The notes: generated from the letters alone by a model not told the origin. 44,027 nt of DNA from UBA2231 sp964415175 (GCA_964415175.1 CAYPYG010000025.1:1-44027); one strand, 5' to 3'; positions 29,115 to 38,002 are shown, counted from the stretch's first letter. A program made the numbers and translations.

Positions 29115-31441
29115 AGCCTTCTGATTTAGTAAACCACCAAGCCCCAAAAGAGCTCCTGTCTTCAATTCTGCGGCACTTACATAAAGACGGGCCAGTAGAT
29201 CAGGAGAAACTTGAAGCATTGGCATACCTGAAACACTTTCATCCTGAAGTAATAAAAGAAAGTGAGCCCAAGCTTATGTATTTGCTTGGGCTGTTCTATA
29301 AAGCCGCCGAGCCCACCGATTTAATAAGCACGGCATACAGCATATTTAGGGATTCAATAGAAAATGACTATGATGCGGTATTAACCCCAGTACAGGCGCG
29401 CATACAAAAGCAGATTATGGGGCTAAAGTATTTTTCATTCTCTGCCCCGACTAGCACGGGGAAGTCCCACATTCTAAGAGAATTGATTAATCAAATCTCG
29501 AACGACATCGTCATTGTCCTCCCATCAAGAGCTTTGATATCGGAATATCTTTTAGCAGTCCGAGAGATTGTTAAAGACAAAAAAGAAATACTTGTGCTTC
29601 AGTTTGTTGATATCGTTAACATTCGAAAGACTAAACGCCGTATTTTTATAATAACTCCGGAAAGGGGCGGAGAACTATTTAAACTTAAAGACCGGCTTAA
29701 CATTGACCTGTTTATCTTTGACGAAGCACAGATTTCAGAAGCAGGCCTGCGAGGCTTAACTTTTGACGCGCTAGTCAGGCGTGTGGACAGATCCTTCCCG
29801 GCTGCAAAAAAAGCCTTTGTGCATCCCTTTGTCGAAAATCCACACGCCCAACTGGAAAAGCATGGATTCACTGATAATGCTGACGCCCAAGTCTTCAATC
29901 AGAATGCCGTTGGGAAGATATTTGTGGAAGTCAAAGACGGAAGGTTTCAGCTATTCTCACCGTTTATTAAAGGTTCTCACTTAAAGAAAAACAAACATAT
30001 TGTCCAGAATGATGTCGTTGCGGACGTTTTGTCGGCTAAAGGCAGCATACTGGTGTATGTATCCAAAGATTATATTTATAAGCAGGAATATCGAAATTCT
30101 TTTAAGAAGTATATTGATCTCTGTCCGAAAGTAACAGATCCGGAAGCGCTAGATATTATCAACAAGGTCGAAATGCTTATCGGGGCGCAAGAGAATCATT
30201 CAGAGATGATTGATTTGATGCGCCAAGGTGTCATTATCCACCATGGGTCAATTCCGCTTTCTGTCAGATATTTGATTGAGACATTCGCGAATAAGCATTT
30301 TGCCCGCATCTGCTTTGCGACCTCTACCTTAGCTCAGGGAGTAAATATCCCATTTGATTTGGTCTGGATTGACAACCTGCGGTTCTTTGGCACAAAGGAA
30401 AACCAGACGTTAGGCCTAAAGAATCTTATTGGACGTGCAGGACGGACCTCCCCGAAAACAAACAACTTTGACTACGGACATGTGGTCGTTTCGGGATGCA
30501 AGTCGTTTATTGAACGGTTTTCCAGAGGCACGGGGATATCAGCGCGTTCCGTTCTGGATGACCCCAACTCCACGAATGATCCAGATGTCACTGAATTTGT
30601 GTCAGCAGTAAAGAATGGCACTATAGACGAGGTTTATTCACTTCCAGTTTCAAAAGTCGAAAGGCTGAGACTCGAGGAGCCCCAGAAACTAATTAGTGGC
30701 ATTCTTGATTCACTATTCCATGGGGACCGCATAATTACAGGCGACGAGTATCGGGCTCTACGCAAAGACATCAGAGATTCGATTAAGGCGTCTTTCGCTC
30801 GCATCTTTGAAATCTCAATCAATCGCAATCTCGGGCCGGGGGAGAAATCAGTATTGTCTACTGCGATATCGATTTTGCTTTGGCAGATTCAAGGGCGTTC
30901 GTTCCGAACACTTATTGGATTACGCCGCAGTTATCTTTCTCGTCGATCGGAGCAAGGTGAGATAAATAGGCGATTTCGCGAGGGCCTGATATCTGAGTCA
31001 CAACGAAAACAAGAGCTTGGTAATCTAAAAGTTAGATTCACTGCCATCGCAAGGCAGCTTCCAGACAAGGATGCTCCCATGGTCTCGAGATTTCGTGGTG
31101 TAGCCGTGAGCGAAATCAGCCATGATATCCTGGTGTATGACACGTATGATTATCTCGACAAAGTCATTTCCTTCTCTTTGTCGGATGTGTATGTCGCCGC
31201 CTTTAATCAGTATTCTTTAGAGAAGCACGATCCTAGGGCGGCCGCACTTGTCGACTTTCTCAAGTACGGAACCAATAATCCGAAGGCAATACTTCTTATG
31301 CGTTATGGTTTTTCATCAGACAACTTGGAGTCGATTATTCCGCATGTTGAATCAATTAGCGAGAATGGAATCGTCTTCGCCCGTTCAGCTAGCAATGTCA
31401 CAGACGGTTTTGACTCATATCTTATTGAACACTATCAATAA
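29111..31441 (+). CDS. hamB: Hachiman defence helicase HamB
   Basis: 776 aa superfamily 2 helicase. Walker A SAPTSTGKS (111-119), DEAQ box at 204-207 (LFIFDEAQIS), and C-terminal motifs FATSTLAQGVNIPFD and LIGRAGRTS (motifs V and VI). A long C-terminal region without recognised domain follows. HamB loads on DNA ends and controls HamA. Start: TTG at 29111 inside the overlapping TTGA with the hamA stop; no in-frame ATG fits closer and GGGGTG lies just upstream. Composition is as AT-rich as hamA. Together the two genes form a complete Hachiman operon. Confidence 0.83.
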   Translation: MKPSDLVNHQAPKELLSSILRHLHKDGPVDQEKLEALAYLKHFHPEVIKESEPKLMYLLGLFYKAAEPTDLISTAYSIFRDSIENDYDAVLTPVQARIQKQIMGLKYFSFSAPTSTGKSHILRELINQISNDIVIVLPSRALISEYLLAVREIVKDKKEILVLQFVDIVNIRKTKRRIFIITPERGGELFKLKDRLNIDLFIFDEAQISEAGLRGLTFDALVRRVDRSFPAAKKAFVHPFVENPHAQLEKHGFTDNADAQVFNQNAVGKIFVEVKDGRFQLFSPFIKGSHLKKNKHIVQNDVVADVLSAKGSILVYVSKDYIYKQEYRNSFKKYIDLCPKVTDPEALDIINKVEMLIGAQENHSEMIDLMRQGVIIHHGSIPLSVRYLIETFANKHFARICFATSTLAQGVNIPFDLVWIDNLRFFGTKENQTLGLKNLIGRAGRTSPKTNNFDYGHVVVSGCKSFIERFSRGTGISARSVLDDPNSTNDPDVTEFVSAVKNGTIDEVYSLPVSKVERLRLEEPQKLISGILDSLFHGDRIITGDEYRALRKDIRDSIKASFARIFEISINRNLGPGEKSVLSTAISILLWQIQGRSFRTLIGLRRSYLSRRSEQGEINRRFREGLISESQRKQELGNLKVRFTAIARQLPDKDAPMVSRFRGVAVSEISHDILVYDTYDYLDKVISFSLSDVYVAAFNQYSLEKHDPRAAALVDFLKYGTNNPKAILLMRYGFSSDNLESIIPHVESISENGIVFARSASNVTDGFDSYLIEHYQ

Positions 31442-31453
31442 AGGATGAATCCC

Positions 31454-31546
31454 ATGTCATTGCTGCAAAACGCTAAAACTTCTATAGATTTAGGAATAGA
31501 GGATTACAAATTGGGCATGGCCGGCGCCGAGAAGCGTTTTATCTAA
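31454..31546 (+). pseudogene. 30-codon ORF, probable remnant of a protein N-terminus
   Basis: Translates as MSLLQNAKTSIDLGIEDYKL then GMAGAEKRFI and stops. AAAGG sits 9 nt upstream, so the start is well formed, but the peptide reads like the first helix of a larger protein and ends abruptly 11 nt before the next gene. An in-frame ATG at 31445 is an alternative start. It may be the scar of a gene lost when the DUF262 gene was joined to the Hachiman operon. Confidence 0.4.
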
Positions 31547-31557
31547 AAGGAGCGATT

Positions 31558-33345
31558 ATGAGCATTATTGAACCCAAAAAACTGAACATTGGTGATCTTT
31601 TTTCCCTCCGCACCCCCTTTAGTATTCCTTCCCATCAACGCACTTACAGTTGGACGGACGATGAGGTTAACAATTTCTGTGAAGATTTGAGGGCGTTTAT
31701 GCCCCGAGCTGAGTCTCAACAATATTTTTTCGGTGGAATAGTGACCATACAGCAAACTGCTGGAAATCTTCCTGGAAGGAAATTCATCGTTATCGATGGC
31801 CAACAACGCCTGGCCACGTTTGCCATTACAATAGCCCAGATACGAAATGGGTACAAAGCAATAAGCGCACAGGCGGAAGCCCATTCCGATGTCGATGCTG
31901 CAAGAGCTGCAACCGATCATTGCAGTCTTATCGAAGACGAATATCTGTATTACAAAGACGATTCTGGAGGAAGGATCGAAAAACGCAATCGTCTGACCTT
32001 GTCAGACTTCGATAAGGAATTCTTTTCGCAATTGCTTTCGGTTTCACCTCCGAATGTGGACCCGGTAAACAAATCACACCGCCTATTAAAGAACGCGTAT
32101 GATAATATTGCGAAAGAGCTTATTGCTCCAATCATCGATAGTGAAAAGTCTTTTGACGATAAACGCCTGGAACTTAAAAAATTACAAGACATTTTCCTGG
32201 AACGCTGCGTGATCATTAATATACTTTGCGATGATGCGGAGGATGCTTTTCAGCTTTTTGAGGTGTTGAATGACCGCGGACGAGATCTTGCGACGTGTGA
32301 TTACTTGAGGAATTTTTCAATGCAGCAGCTTTCGAGCGATAGCTCTTTGGTTAACCGTGCTGCGAAGGTGTGGGATACTGTTGCTGAAAATGATCAGGCT
32401 GGGTTATTTTTGAAGCATTATCTAAAATCACACATCGGAGCTCTGTCGGGTAGATTGCTTCACAAATCTATTAGAGAGCACTTATTCCGTAATGATAATG
32501 CAAGCCTCCCCGCAGCCGATCTGGTGACCAAGATTGAGCACTTAGGGGGTAACCTGCGACTATTTCAGAACATCATAGATGACCGTTGGCCAGTTAATGA
32601 TGGGCAGGCCAACGATTGGGCCAAAAGTATTCTTGTTATGTTGGTAAATAACATGAAACACAAGTTATGTATTCCCCTTGTTCTGGCAATACTCGACAAA
32701 CAAGGTGAGGCGTTGTTGGCCAGCATTATACCAATGCTTGGTCGGGTGACACTGCGTTACTCGAATATCTGCGGGCAACGTGCAAATCGGCTGGATACTA
32801 TATACAACAAATGGATTGGTCAGCTGCGCACTGAACCATCAACATTTTCTTTAGAGGCCTGTCGGGTTGACCTCAACACATTAATCGATAAGACCGCTTC
32901 TGATGCAGTATTTGAATCGCGTCTGGACGAGATTAACTACGATGGGGATAGTGCCGATATTCGCATGCTGCTTGCTACGCTTGAGCACTACCATTCTTGG
33001 TATATCCGAGGTGCCACGGGAGAACTGGTGCCAGACCAGACAGCTGTTCTTAACCTGGCTGCTCTCCATCTCGACCACATCTATCCCAAGAAAGTTAGGG
33101 AAACAGACCGCGATGCCAAGCTGGAAGAGGTGAAGCATAATCTCTGGAATTTGACATTGTTTAGAGACGAAGATAACAGAGAAGCGCTAAACAACCTATA
33201 TCCGGTTAAACGGGACTATTACAAGCAATCAAAGATTATCCTTACACGCCAGTTGGGGGAAAGTGTGGAGAATTGGGATAAACAGCAATTTAAAAATCGC
33301 AAAACGGAGATTTTAAAGATGGCGAAGAAGATATGTCGGGCCTAA
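31558..33345 (+). CDS. DUF262/DUF1524 GmrSD-like protein
   Basis: 595 aa. An N-terminal DUF262 ParB-like nucleotide-binding domain (SIPSHQRTYSWTDDEVNNFC; the signature IDGQQRLATF near residue 81) precedes a helical middle. The C-terminal DUF1524 His-Me (HNH) nuclease motif is LHLDHIYPKK with downstream HNLWNLTLF. Proteins with this fusion act as NTP-dependent, modification-sensing nucleases (GmrSD, SspE, BrxU relatives) that restrict phages with modified DNA. Ribosome site AAGGAG lies 7 nt before the ATG. It shares the AT-rich composition of the Hachiman genes and probably the same acquired cassette. Confidence 0.87.
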   Translation: MSIIEPKKLNIGDLFSLRTPFSIPSHQRTYSWTDDEVNNFCEDLRAFMPRAESQQYFFGGIVTIQQTAGNLPGRKFIVIDGQQRLATFAITIAQIRNGYKAISAQAEAHSDVDAARAATDHCSLIEDEYLYYKDDSGGRIEKRNRLTLSDFDKEFFSQLLSVSPPNVDPVNKSHRLLKNAYDNIAKELIAPIIDSEKSFDDKRLELKKLQDIFLERCVIINILCDDAEDAFQLFEVLNDRGRDLATCDYLRNFSMQQLSSDSSLVNRAAKVWDTVAENDQAGLFLKHYLKSHIGALSGRLLHKSIREHLFRNDNASLPAADLVTKIEHLGGNLRLFQNIIDDRWPVNDGQANDWAKSILVMLVNNMKHKLCIPLVLAILDKQGEALLASIIPMLGRVTLRYSNICGQRANRLDTIYNKWIGQLRTEPSTFSLEACRVDLNTLIDKTASDAVFESRLDEINYDGDSADIRMLLATLEHYHSWYIRGATGELVPDQTAVLNLAALHLDHIYPKKVRETDRDAKLEEVKHNLWNLTLFRDEDNREALNNLYPVKRDYYKQSKIILTRQLGESVENWDKQQFKNRKTEILKMAKKICRA

Positions 33346-33747
33346 TCCTTCCGTCACGTCCCATTTTGAGCAATAAGTCTAAATGATACCGACTTATAAT
33401 TACAACCTGAATAGGGTATAGATTGGACCATATGTCCACTAGTAAAGACTATGTTCGTGATGGACGAGCGCCAATTCCAACATCGGAAGCTACTTCGCAG
33501 ATAATGAGTCGGGTGAGGGCTAGAAATACAACGCCGGAGATTATGTTCCGGAAAGAGTTGCGTGAGCAAGACTTAACCAGGTTTCGATTGCACCCGAACG
33601 CTCTCCCCGGTCGGCCGGATATCTACTTTCATTCAGAAAAGCTCGCGATATTTGTCAACGGCTGTTTCTGGCATCGCTGCCCGTATTGCAAACCGAGCAG
33701 GCCTAAGACGCATAAGGCTGCGCTGGTCGGGAGAGTCTAGACCAGTT

Positions 33748-34545
33748 CTAAGCCCTTCCTAAGGTGGTCTGCATCATCCCAATCTGCCCGTCGTTAACGC
33801 TCCAATCCAACCCTGCCTTGTATGTTTCCCACGGCGTCCTGTCTTTCAGGCTCTGGTGCCGCCGCTCCATGTTGTAAAACCTGAAATAGCGCTCCAGACC
33901 CGCCCTGCACTGCGGGATGTCCTGGTATTCGTGCAGGAAGATGTCCTCGTACTTCACTGCCCACCACAACCGCTCCGTAAAGATATTATCATAAGCCCTG
34001 CCGCGGCTGTCCATGCTGATCTTGACGGTTTCCTCGGCCTTCAGCCGGCTTATGAAGTCCTCGCTGGTGAACTGGCTGCCTTGGTCGCTGTTGAAGATCT
34101 CCGGCCTGCCGTGCCGCCGCAGCGCTTCGTCCAAAGCCTCGATGCAGAAACCGCTTTCCAGAGTGTTCGACAACTTCCAGCTCAGCACCCGGCGGCTATA
34201 CCAGTCGATAATGGCCACCAGGTAGGCGAACCCGCGCTGCGCCAGGCGGACATAGGTTATGTCTACGCCCCATACCTGGTTGGGCCGGACAATTTCCAGC
34301 CCCTTGAGCAGGTACGGATACACCCTGTGCGCCGGATTGGGCTTTGACAGGTTCCGCGTCGGGAACAGCGCCACTATGCCCATCTTGCGCAGCAGTGTGC
34401 GGACATGGTCCCTGCCGACGGAGATCTTCATGTCCAACAGAAGATACTTCCACATCCGCCGCACGCCGTAATACGGCCGGTCGGTGTACTTCTGGTCCAG
34501 CAGCGCCATTATATTAAGGTCCCGCTGGCTTACCGGCACCGGCAC
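33748..34545 (-). CDS. IS3-family transposase OrfB (DDE integrase domain)
   Basis: 265 aa from an internal ATG; the frame is open further upstream to the slippery site near 34657 (...LEVEARKKLFDKSGPYSQNK, QCELLGVSKSSLYY), so the natural product is the OrfAB fusion. The N-terminal HTH_21-like region is followed by the rve integrase core with the DDE residues in WGVDITYVR, IFNSDQGSQFTS and DNIFTERLWW. The C-terminal FYNMERRHQSLKDRTPWETY is typical of the family. The domain cuts and rejoins DNA at the IS ends. Confidence 0.93.
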   Translation of the reverse strand: MPVPVSQRDLNIMALLDQKYTDRPYYGVRRMWKYLLLDMKISVGRDHVRTLLRKMGIVALFPTRNLSKPNPAHRVYPYLLKGLEIVRPNQVWGVDITYVRLAQRGFAYLVAIIDWYSRRVLSWKLSNTLESGFCIEALDEALRRHGRPEIFNSDQGSQFTSEDFISRLKAEETVKISMDSRGRAYDNIFTERLWWAVKYEDIFLHEYQDIPQCRAGLERYFRFYNMERRHQSLKDRTPWETYKAGLDWSVNDGQIGMMQTTLGRA

Positions 34546-34637
34546 GTAGTACAGCGAGGACTTGCTTACCCCAAGCAGTTCGCACTGCTTGTTCTGGCTG
34601 TACGGCCCGCTTTTGTCAAAGAGCTTCTTCCTGGCTT

Positions 34638-34922
34638 CTACTTCAAGAGATCGAGCTTTTTTTTTAGCCAGTCGTTCTCCATCGTTATTTCGCCGATGGC
34701 TTTATGCAAACCGTCTATCTTTTCCTTGACATCGGCCGCGGCCCTGCGTTCCTTGGCATGGTCGAATATGCCGGCAGCGTTGTCCAAGAGCTCGCGCCTC
34801 CAGCCGGTCACCATGTTGGGGTGAACTTGGTACTTGGCCGCGATTTCGGCGATTGTCAGCTCGCCCTTTAAGGCGTCCACGGCCGCTTTGGCCTTGATTG
34901 CCGGGTCTATCTTCTTGCGCAT
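34638..34922 (-). CDS. IS3-family transposase OrfA (HTH protein)
   Basis: 94 aa. An HTH_Tnp_1 domain (AVDALKGELTIAEIAAKYQV, HPNMVTGWRRELL) is followed by a leucine-zipper-like helix (KIDGLHKAIGEITMENDWLK). It ends 19 nt beyond the A9 run that shifts ribosomes to the orfB frame. It binds the IS ends and regulates transposition. A GGAGG site precedes the ATG on the minus strand. Confidence 0.92.
   Translation of the reverse strand: MRKKIDPAIKAKAAVDALKGELTIAEIAAKYQVHPNMVTGWRRELLDNAAGIFDHAKERRAAADVKEKIDGLHKAIGEITMENDWLKKKLDLLK
34657..34665 (-). promoter_or_regulatory. -1 programmed frameshift site of the IS transposase
   Basis: A run of nine A on the minus strand (CTAAAAAAAAAGCTC) lies within the last codons of orfA. 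Stepping back one base joins LKKK of OrfA to ARSLEVEARKKL of the orfB frame without a stop, the standard IS3-family way to make OrfAB. Confidence 0.85.
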
Positions 34923-35135
34923 ACTGCCTCCTTAAGGTATTTTACCCAAAATACACCTTAAGTTAGGCTAAAAATCGGTCCGGATTTCCCCGACCATCGC
35001 AGGCGTTCTGGTCAAAGAAGTTCGCGGCAAATGTGGCCAGGGACAAGCGGAAGCGGGCCGAGCTTAAGAAGCTCGGCGTCAAGTCGGTTGTTTTCTGGGA
35101 ATGTCAGATAAAGAAGAACGCGCCTAAGCTGGTGG

Positions 35136-36464
35136 CTAGGCTGGGCAAAGTTCTTTCTTCGCGGAAGAAGGCTTCTGCGCGATCTGCCGCTTGAGTCCCT
35201 TTCCTAGCCTCTCAACTACCCCAACTACCAGAGCATTGCCCATGAAGAACGCGCGCCGGGCGTCAGTGACGCCGGCTGTGTGGTTGTCCGGGAACATGTT
35301 GATGCGCTCAAGCTCAACGGGCGTTAACCTTCGCAGCTTGCCGCTCTTGGTGCGTATCACGTGCTTAAAGCGGGACGGGGTGCTGCCACCTTCGCCGGTC
35401 ACTATGGTCCTGGCCGGCTTATCGAGCGGGTCCGGGAAAGACATGGCGCCTTCGGAATAATTGTAGACATGGCCGGACTTGGACCTGCGCGGCTCTTTCT
35501 TGCTGCCTTTCAGGTACTTCCAGCGGGGTAGGTCCTTAGCCGGTATGTAATACTCGGGCGGGACCTCTTTCTCATCCAAGATTATGTCCCCTAGGGTCGT
35601 GCGCTTGCCCTTGTATTCCGGCGTGGTGTGCAGGGTGTAGACCTTATCGCCGATCAGAATGCCGGTATTCTCAAACGGGGAGTCGCCGCCCTTGGCATTG
35701 AACTTATCCGATATGTTGACCAGGTCGCCCTTTATTTCGAATGTGTGATTGTCGGGGAACAGGAAGTCCTTCTCCAGGGCCACGGGGAAGGCCTCGGCCA
35801 TGGTGCCGGAGTCCAGTATCCACCTGAAAGGGTCGTTGAGCTTGGTTATGCGGGTGTGGACGGGGGAGCCCTTCTTATAGGCCATGATAAATATGCGCCG
35901 GCGGCGTTGAGGCATGCCGTACTCAGCCGCGTTGATGACGCGCCATTCCACTATATAGCCCTGTTCGGAGAGCGAGGACAGCATCAGCGCGAAATCGCGC
36001 CCGCGCTGGTTTACAGGTGATTTGAGAAGCCGGTCTACGTTCTCCAGCATCAGATATGAGGGCTGCTTATTTTTTTTCGCCTTCTCTTTGATGATGCGGT
36101 GTATCTGCCACCAGAGCACGCCTTTCTTGCCTATTATGCCGGTGGCATGGCTCAGAGTGCGGGCCACGGAATAATCCTGGCAGGGGAAGCCACCGACCAG
36201 CAGGTCGTGGTCGGGGATACTGTCGGTCGTGACTTGTGAGATATCCGTGTTGGAGTGTTTCGTCCTGGGGAAACGGGCCTTGTAGATGTCGGAAGCATGC
36301 TGGACCCTGGTCCCGGGTTCCCACTGATTGCTCCAGACAATGTCGTAGCCCTTGGCGCTCTTAAGGCCAAGGTGAAAGCCACCGACCCCTGCGAAGAGTT
36401 CGGCGACCTTGAGTGGTTTATTGGATATGGAGCGGAGCATTTCTTCTATGGTCTCGGACAGCAT
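35136..36464 (-). CDS. DNA (cytosine-5) methyltransferase
   Basis: 442 aa from the first ATG. m5C methyltransferase motifs in order: I LFAGVGGFHLG (24-32), IV GGFPCQDYS with catalytic Cys95, VI ENVDRLL, VIII QRRRRIFI, then a variable target-recognition region, IX LRRLTPVELERINMFPDNHT, and X FFMGNALVVGVV. Paired with the Sau3AI-like endonuclease upstream, it most likely protects GATC-type sites; specificity is inferred. The promoter at 36467-36495 would start transcription inside the first codons, so Met9 (36440) may be the true start. The 3' end overlaps vsr. Confidence 0.92.
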   Translation of the reverse strand: MLSETIEEMLRSISNKPLKVAELFAGVGGFHLGLKSAKGYDIVWSNQWEPGTRVQHASDIYKARFPRTKHSNTDISQVTTDSIPDHDLLVGGFPCQDYSVARTLSHATGIIGKKGVLWWQIHRIIKEKAKKNKQPSYLMLENVDRLLKSPVNQRGRDFALMLSSLSEQGYIVEWRVINAAEYGMPQRRRRIFIMAYKKGSPVHTRITKLNDPFRWILDSGTMAEAFPVALEKDFLFPDNHTFEIKGDLVNISDKFNAKGGDSPFENTGILIGDKVYTLHTTPEYKGKRTTLGDIILDEKEVPPEYYIPAKDLPRWKYLKGSKKEPRRSKSGHVYNYSEGAMSFPDPLDKPARTIVTGEGGSTPSRFKHVIRTKSGKLRRLTPVELERINMFPDNHTAGVTDARRAFFMGNALVVGVVERLGKGLKRQIAQKPSSAKKELCPA

Positions 36465-36466
36465 AA

Positions 36467-36495
36467 ATTATACCACCTTCTAACCGTATGATCAA
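36467..36495 (-). promoter_or_regulatory. consensus promoter of the methyltransferase gene
   Basis: Minus strand: TTGATC (36495-36490), a 17-bp spacer, and TATAAT (36472-36467), only 2 nt before the ATG at 36464. The expected start near 36460 lies downstream of that ATG, which argues for initiation at Met9. It allows the methyltransferase to be expressed separately from the endonuclease. Confidence 0.82.
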
Positions 36496-36511
36496 GTACA
36501 GTGTAGAGGGT

Positions 36512-36537
36512 GGGTGCGACAACGTGGTGTCGGGGGG
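36512..36537 (-). repeat. REP-like palindrome, family B, copy 3
   Basis: Minus orientation: CGACACCACGTTGTCGCACC with a C/G-rich flank. It lies exactly between the stop of the endonuclease gene and the methyltransferase promoter, where it could act as a transcript-end hairpin separating the two genes. Confidence 0.75.
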
Positions 36538-37908
36538 CTATAGGGCTTTTTTCAACTGTTTGGCTATATACGAGGCATTGAGCCAGAAAGACTGCTTCTT
36601 TACCATGGCCCCATAATGGGTGGGCGCCAGGTCCCGGCTGTCGCGGCCATGGGGCCGCACATGGCTGACCGGATTATCCTTTATCTTGGGAAGGTCGTCC
36701 GCCTTATGGGCGAGTATCTGCGCCTTGGTCCGCTCCCAGACCTCGCGGACCGGGCCGTCCAGGTCGGACTCGGGGATATTCCAGAACAGGTATTGCTTAA
36801 ATCGTAGGACCCCGTCTTTATCGTCCTGGTATATGATGAACAGGTATTTGCGGCCTGAAAGTAAGTCGCGGAGCGTAGACCCTTCCCAGTCCTCTTTTAT
36901 TATCTCCTTATAGTTTATGGCGGGGAAGGACATGGATTCTTTAGGCGTGCCTGACAGCTTAAGCCGCACGACCTTCATCCGCACATCCGCTTTCTCGAAC
37001 TCGGCTATCTTCTTCTTTTTGGCGCCTAGCATGGCGCGCGCCAGGTCGGCGCGGAAGCTTTTGGATCCCGGGGTCAGATAGACTCCCGTGGCTTTGTGTA
37101 TATCGTCCACGGACATGCCGAGGTATTTGCTCAATTTATTGTGGACAAAGGCCGCTATCCCTGCATGCTCCGCCCCCGGCAGTATCTCCGATGCGCTAAC
37201 ATCGAACTTGGCCCGGTCCGTGGTGATAAGATAATTGAGGTACGTCTGCTTGAGCGAGAAAGCCCGGCTTTTTGCTTTGGTGGGGGAATTGGGTTGGGCC
37301 CTGAGGCTTTTCTCCGCAGTGGAACCCTTGGTGCAGGCGCCGAGGTAGAACGTATCGCCTTCCGAAAGCTCATGCGCTTTGCCGTCCTTTATCTTAGCGG
37401 CGATGGCCTCCCAGTCCGCCTGTATCTGCCGGATATCCGCTGCCGGGAGGTCTGAAAGGAGTCTGAGCAGCTTGATGAGCTCGAACCGATAGTCCAGTAT
37501 CGTCTCCGACTTCCGGTAAAGATAGAAAAGGATAAGGAGGTTGGCGTTCTTCTTTAAGAAAGCGCTCTTATCCCAATCCTCTTTGACTATGCCGAAATAA
37601 TCGATCATCCCCAGGACCAGCCGTTCTTTGGCCGTGATCCTGTTCTTTTTGGTCTTCTTGAGCGGGGTCGTCTTCAGTTCAAGGAGGGCTTCCGGGAAAT
37701 CGGGGGCCGCAAGGCTGTCCGCTTTCTTATCGAAAACGTATTTCTCCACTACTTCACCGAAGTGACCTTTGCGGTCTATATTGAAATTGGCCTCTATGGA
37801 AGAGATGTTGGCGGGGGACAGGACTTCCCGGAGGCACTTGTGAAGCACCTTCTCGGCCTGCTTCTTGATGGACTCTATGTTTCCCCTGTCGAAATCGTAG
37901 GTGAGCAC
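36538..37908 (-). CDS. Sau3AI/MutH-type type II restriction endonuclease
   Basis: 456 aa. The N-terminal MutH-like catalytic domain shows KGHFGEVVEKYVF followed by DFPEALLELKTTPLKKTK, the D...E-x-K pattern seen in Sau3AI and MutH. The second half (about 240-456) is a MutH-like repeat for DNA binding (FPAINYKEIIKEDWEGSTLR, LFWNIPESDLDGPVREVWER, then SHVRPHGRDSRD), as in Sau3AI. The length (~450-490) fits the family, whose members cut GATC. Start GTG at 37908; TATAAT lies 6 nt upstream on the minus strand, so the mRNA may be leaderless. It precedes the methyltransferase in the same direction. Confidence 0.85.
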   Translation of the reverse strand: MLTYDFDRGNIESIKKQAEKVLHKCLREVLSPANISSIEANFNIDRKGHFGEVVEKYVFDKKADSLAAPDFPEALLELKTTPLKKTKKNRITAKERLVLGMIDYFGIVKEDWDKSAFLKKNANLLILFYLYRKSETILDYRFELIKLLRLLSDLPAADIRQIQADWEAIAAKIKDGKAHELSEGDTFYLGACTKGSTAEKSLRAQPNSPTKAKSRAFSLKQTYLNYLITTDRAKFDVSASEILPGAEHAGIAAFVHNKLSKYLGMSVDDIHKATGVYLTPGSKSFRADLARAMLGAKKKKIAEFEKADVRMKVVRLKLSGTPKESMSFPAINYKEIIKEDWEGSTLRDLLSGRKYLFIIYQDDKDGVLRFKQYLFWNIPESDLDGPVREVWERTKAQILAHKADDLPKIKDNPVSHVRPHGRDSRDLAPTHYGAMVKKQSFWLNASYIAKQLKKAL

Positions 37909-38002
37909 GGCTAAATTATACTTTAAATATGTAAAATCGAATGAGGCGGTTTATAGGGCGGGTTATTATCGTGGCAACATTGCATAACATTGAGGTCGGA
38001 AC

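Larger units (their letters stand above)
33719..35001 (-). mobile_element. complete IS3-family insertion sequence in vsr
   Basis: 1283 bp. The ends are imperfect inverted repeats of ~37 bp: left TGCGCTGGTCGGG..., right (reverse complement) TGCGATGGTCGGG..., both continuing with a shared GACC and a TAAGCC/TTAGCC block. It is flanked by a 3-bp direct repeat GGC (33716-33718 and 35002-35004), the size typical of IS3-family insertions. It contains orfA and orfB on the minus strand and a slippery A9 run. All parts needed for transposition appear intact. Confidence 0.93.
33432..35194 (+). pseudogene. vsr: vsr mismatch endonuclease gene split by an IS3-family element
   Basis: The 5' part (33432-33718) encodes the Vsr N-terminus: SRVRARNTTPEIMFRKELRE, RLHPNALPGRPDIYF, IFVNGCFWHRCPYCK. 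The 3' part (35002-35194) continues exactly in frame once the element and one GGC copy are removed (THKAFWSKKF, then VARDKRKRAELKKLGVKSVV and FWECQIKK), ending with TGA at 35192-35194. Vsr nicks T:G mismatches left by deamination of m5C, so it belongs to the neighbouring cytosine methyltransferase. The reconstructed gene has no other lesion, so the insertion looks recent. The 3' end overlaps the methyltransferase gene tail-to-tail by 59 nt. Confidence 0.92.
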
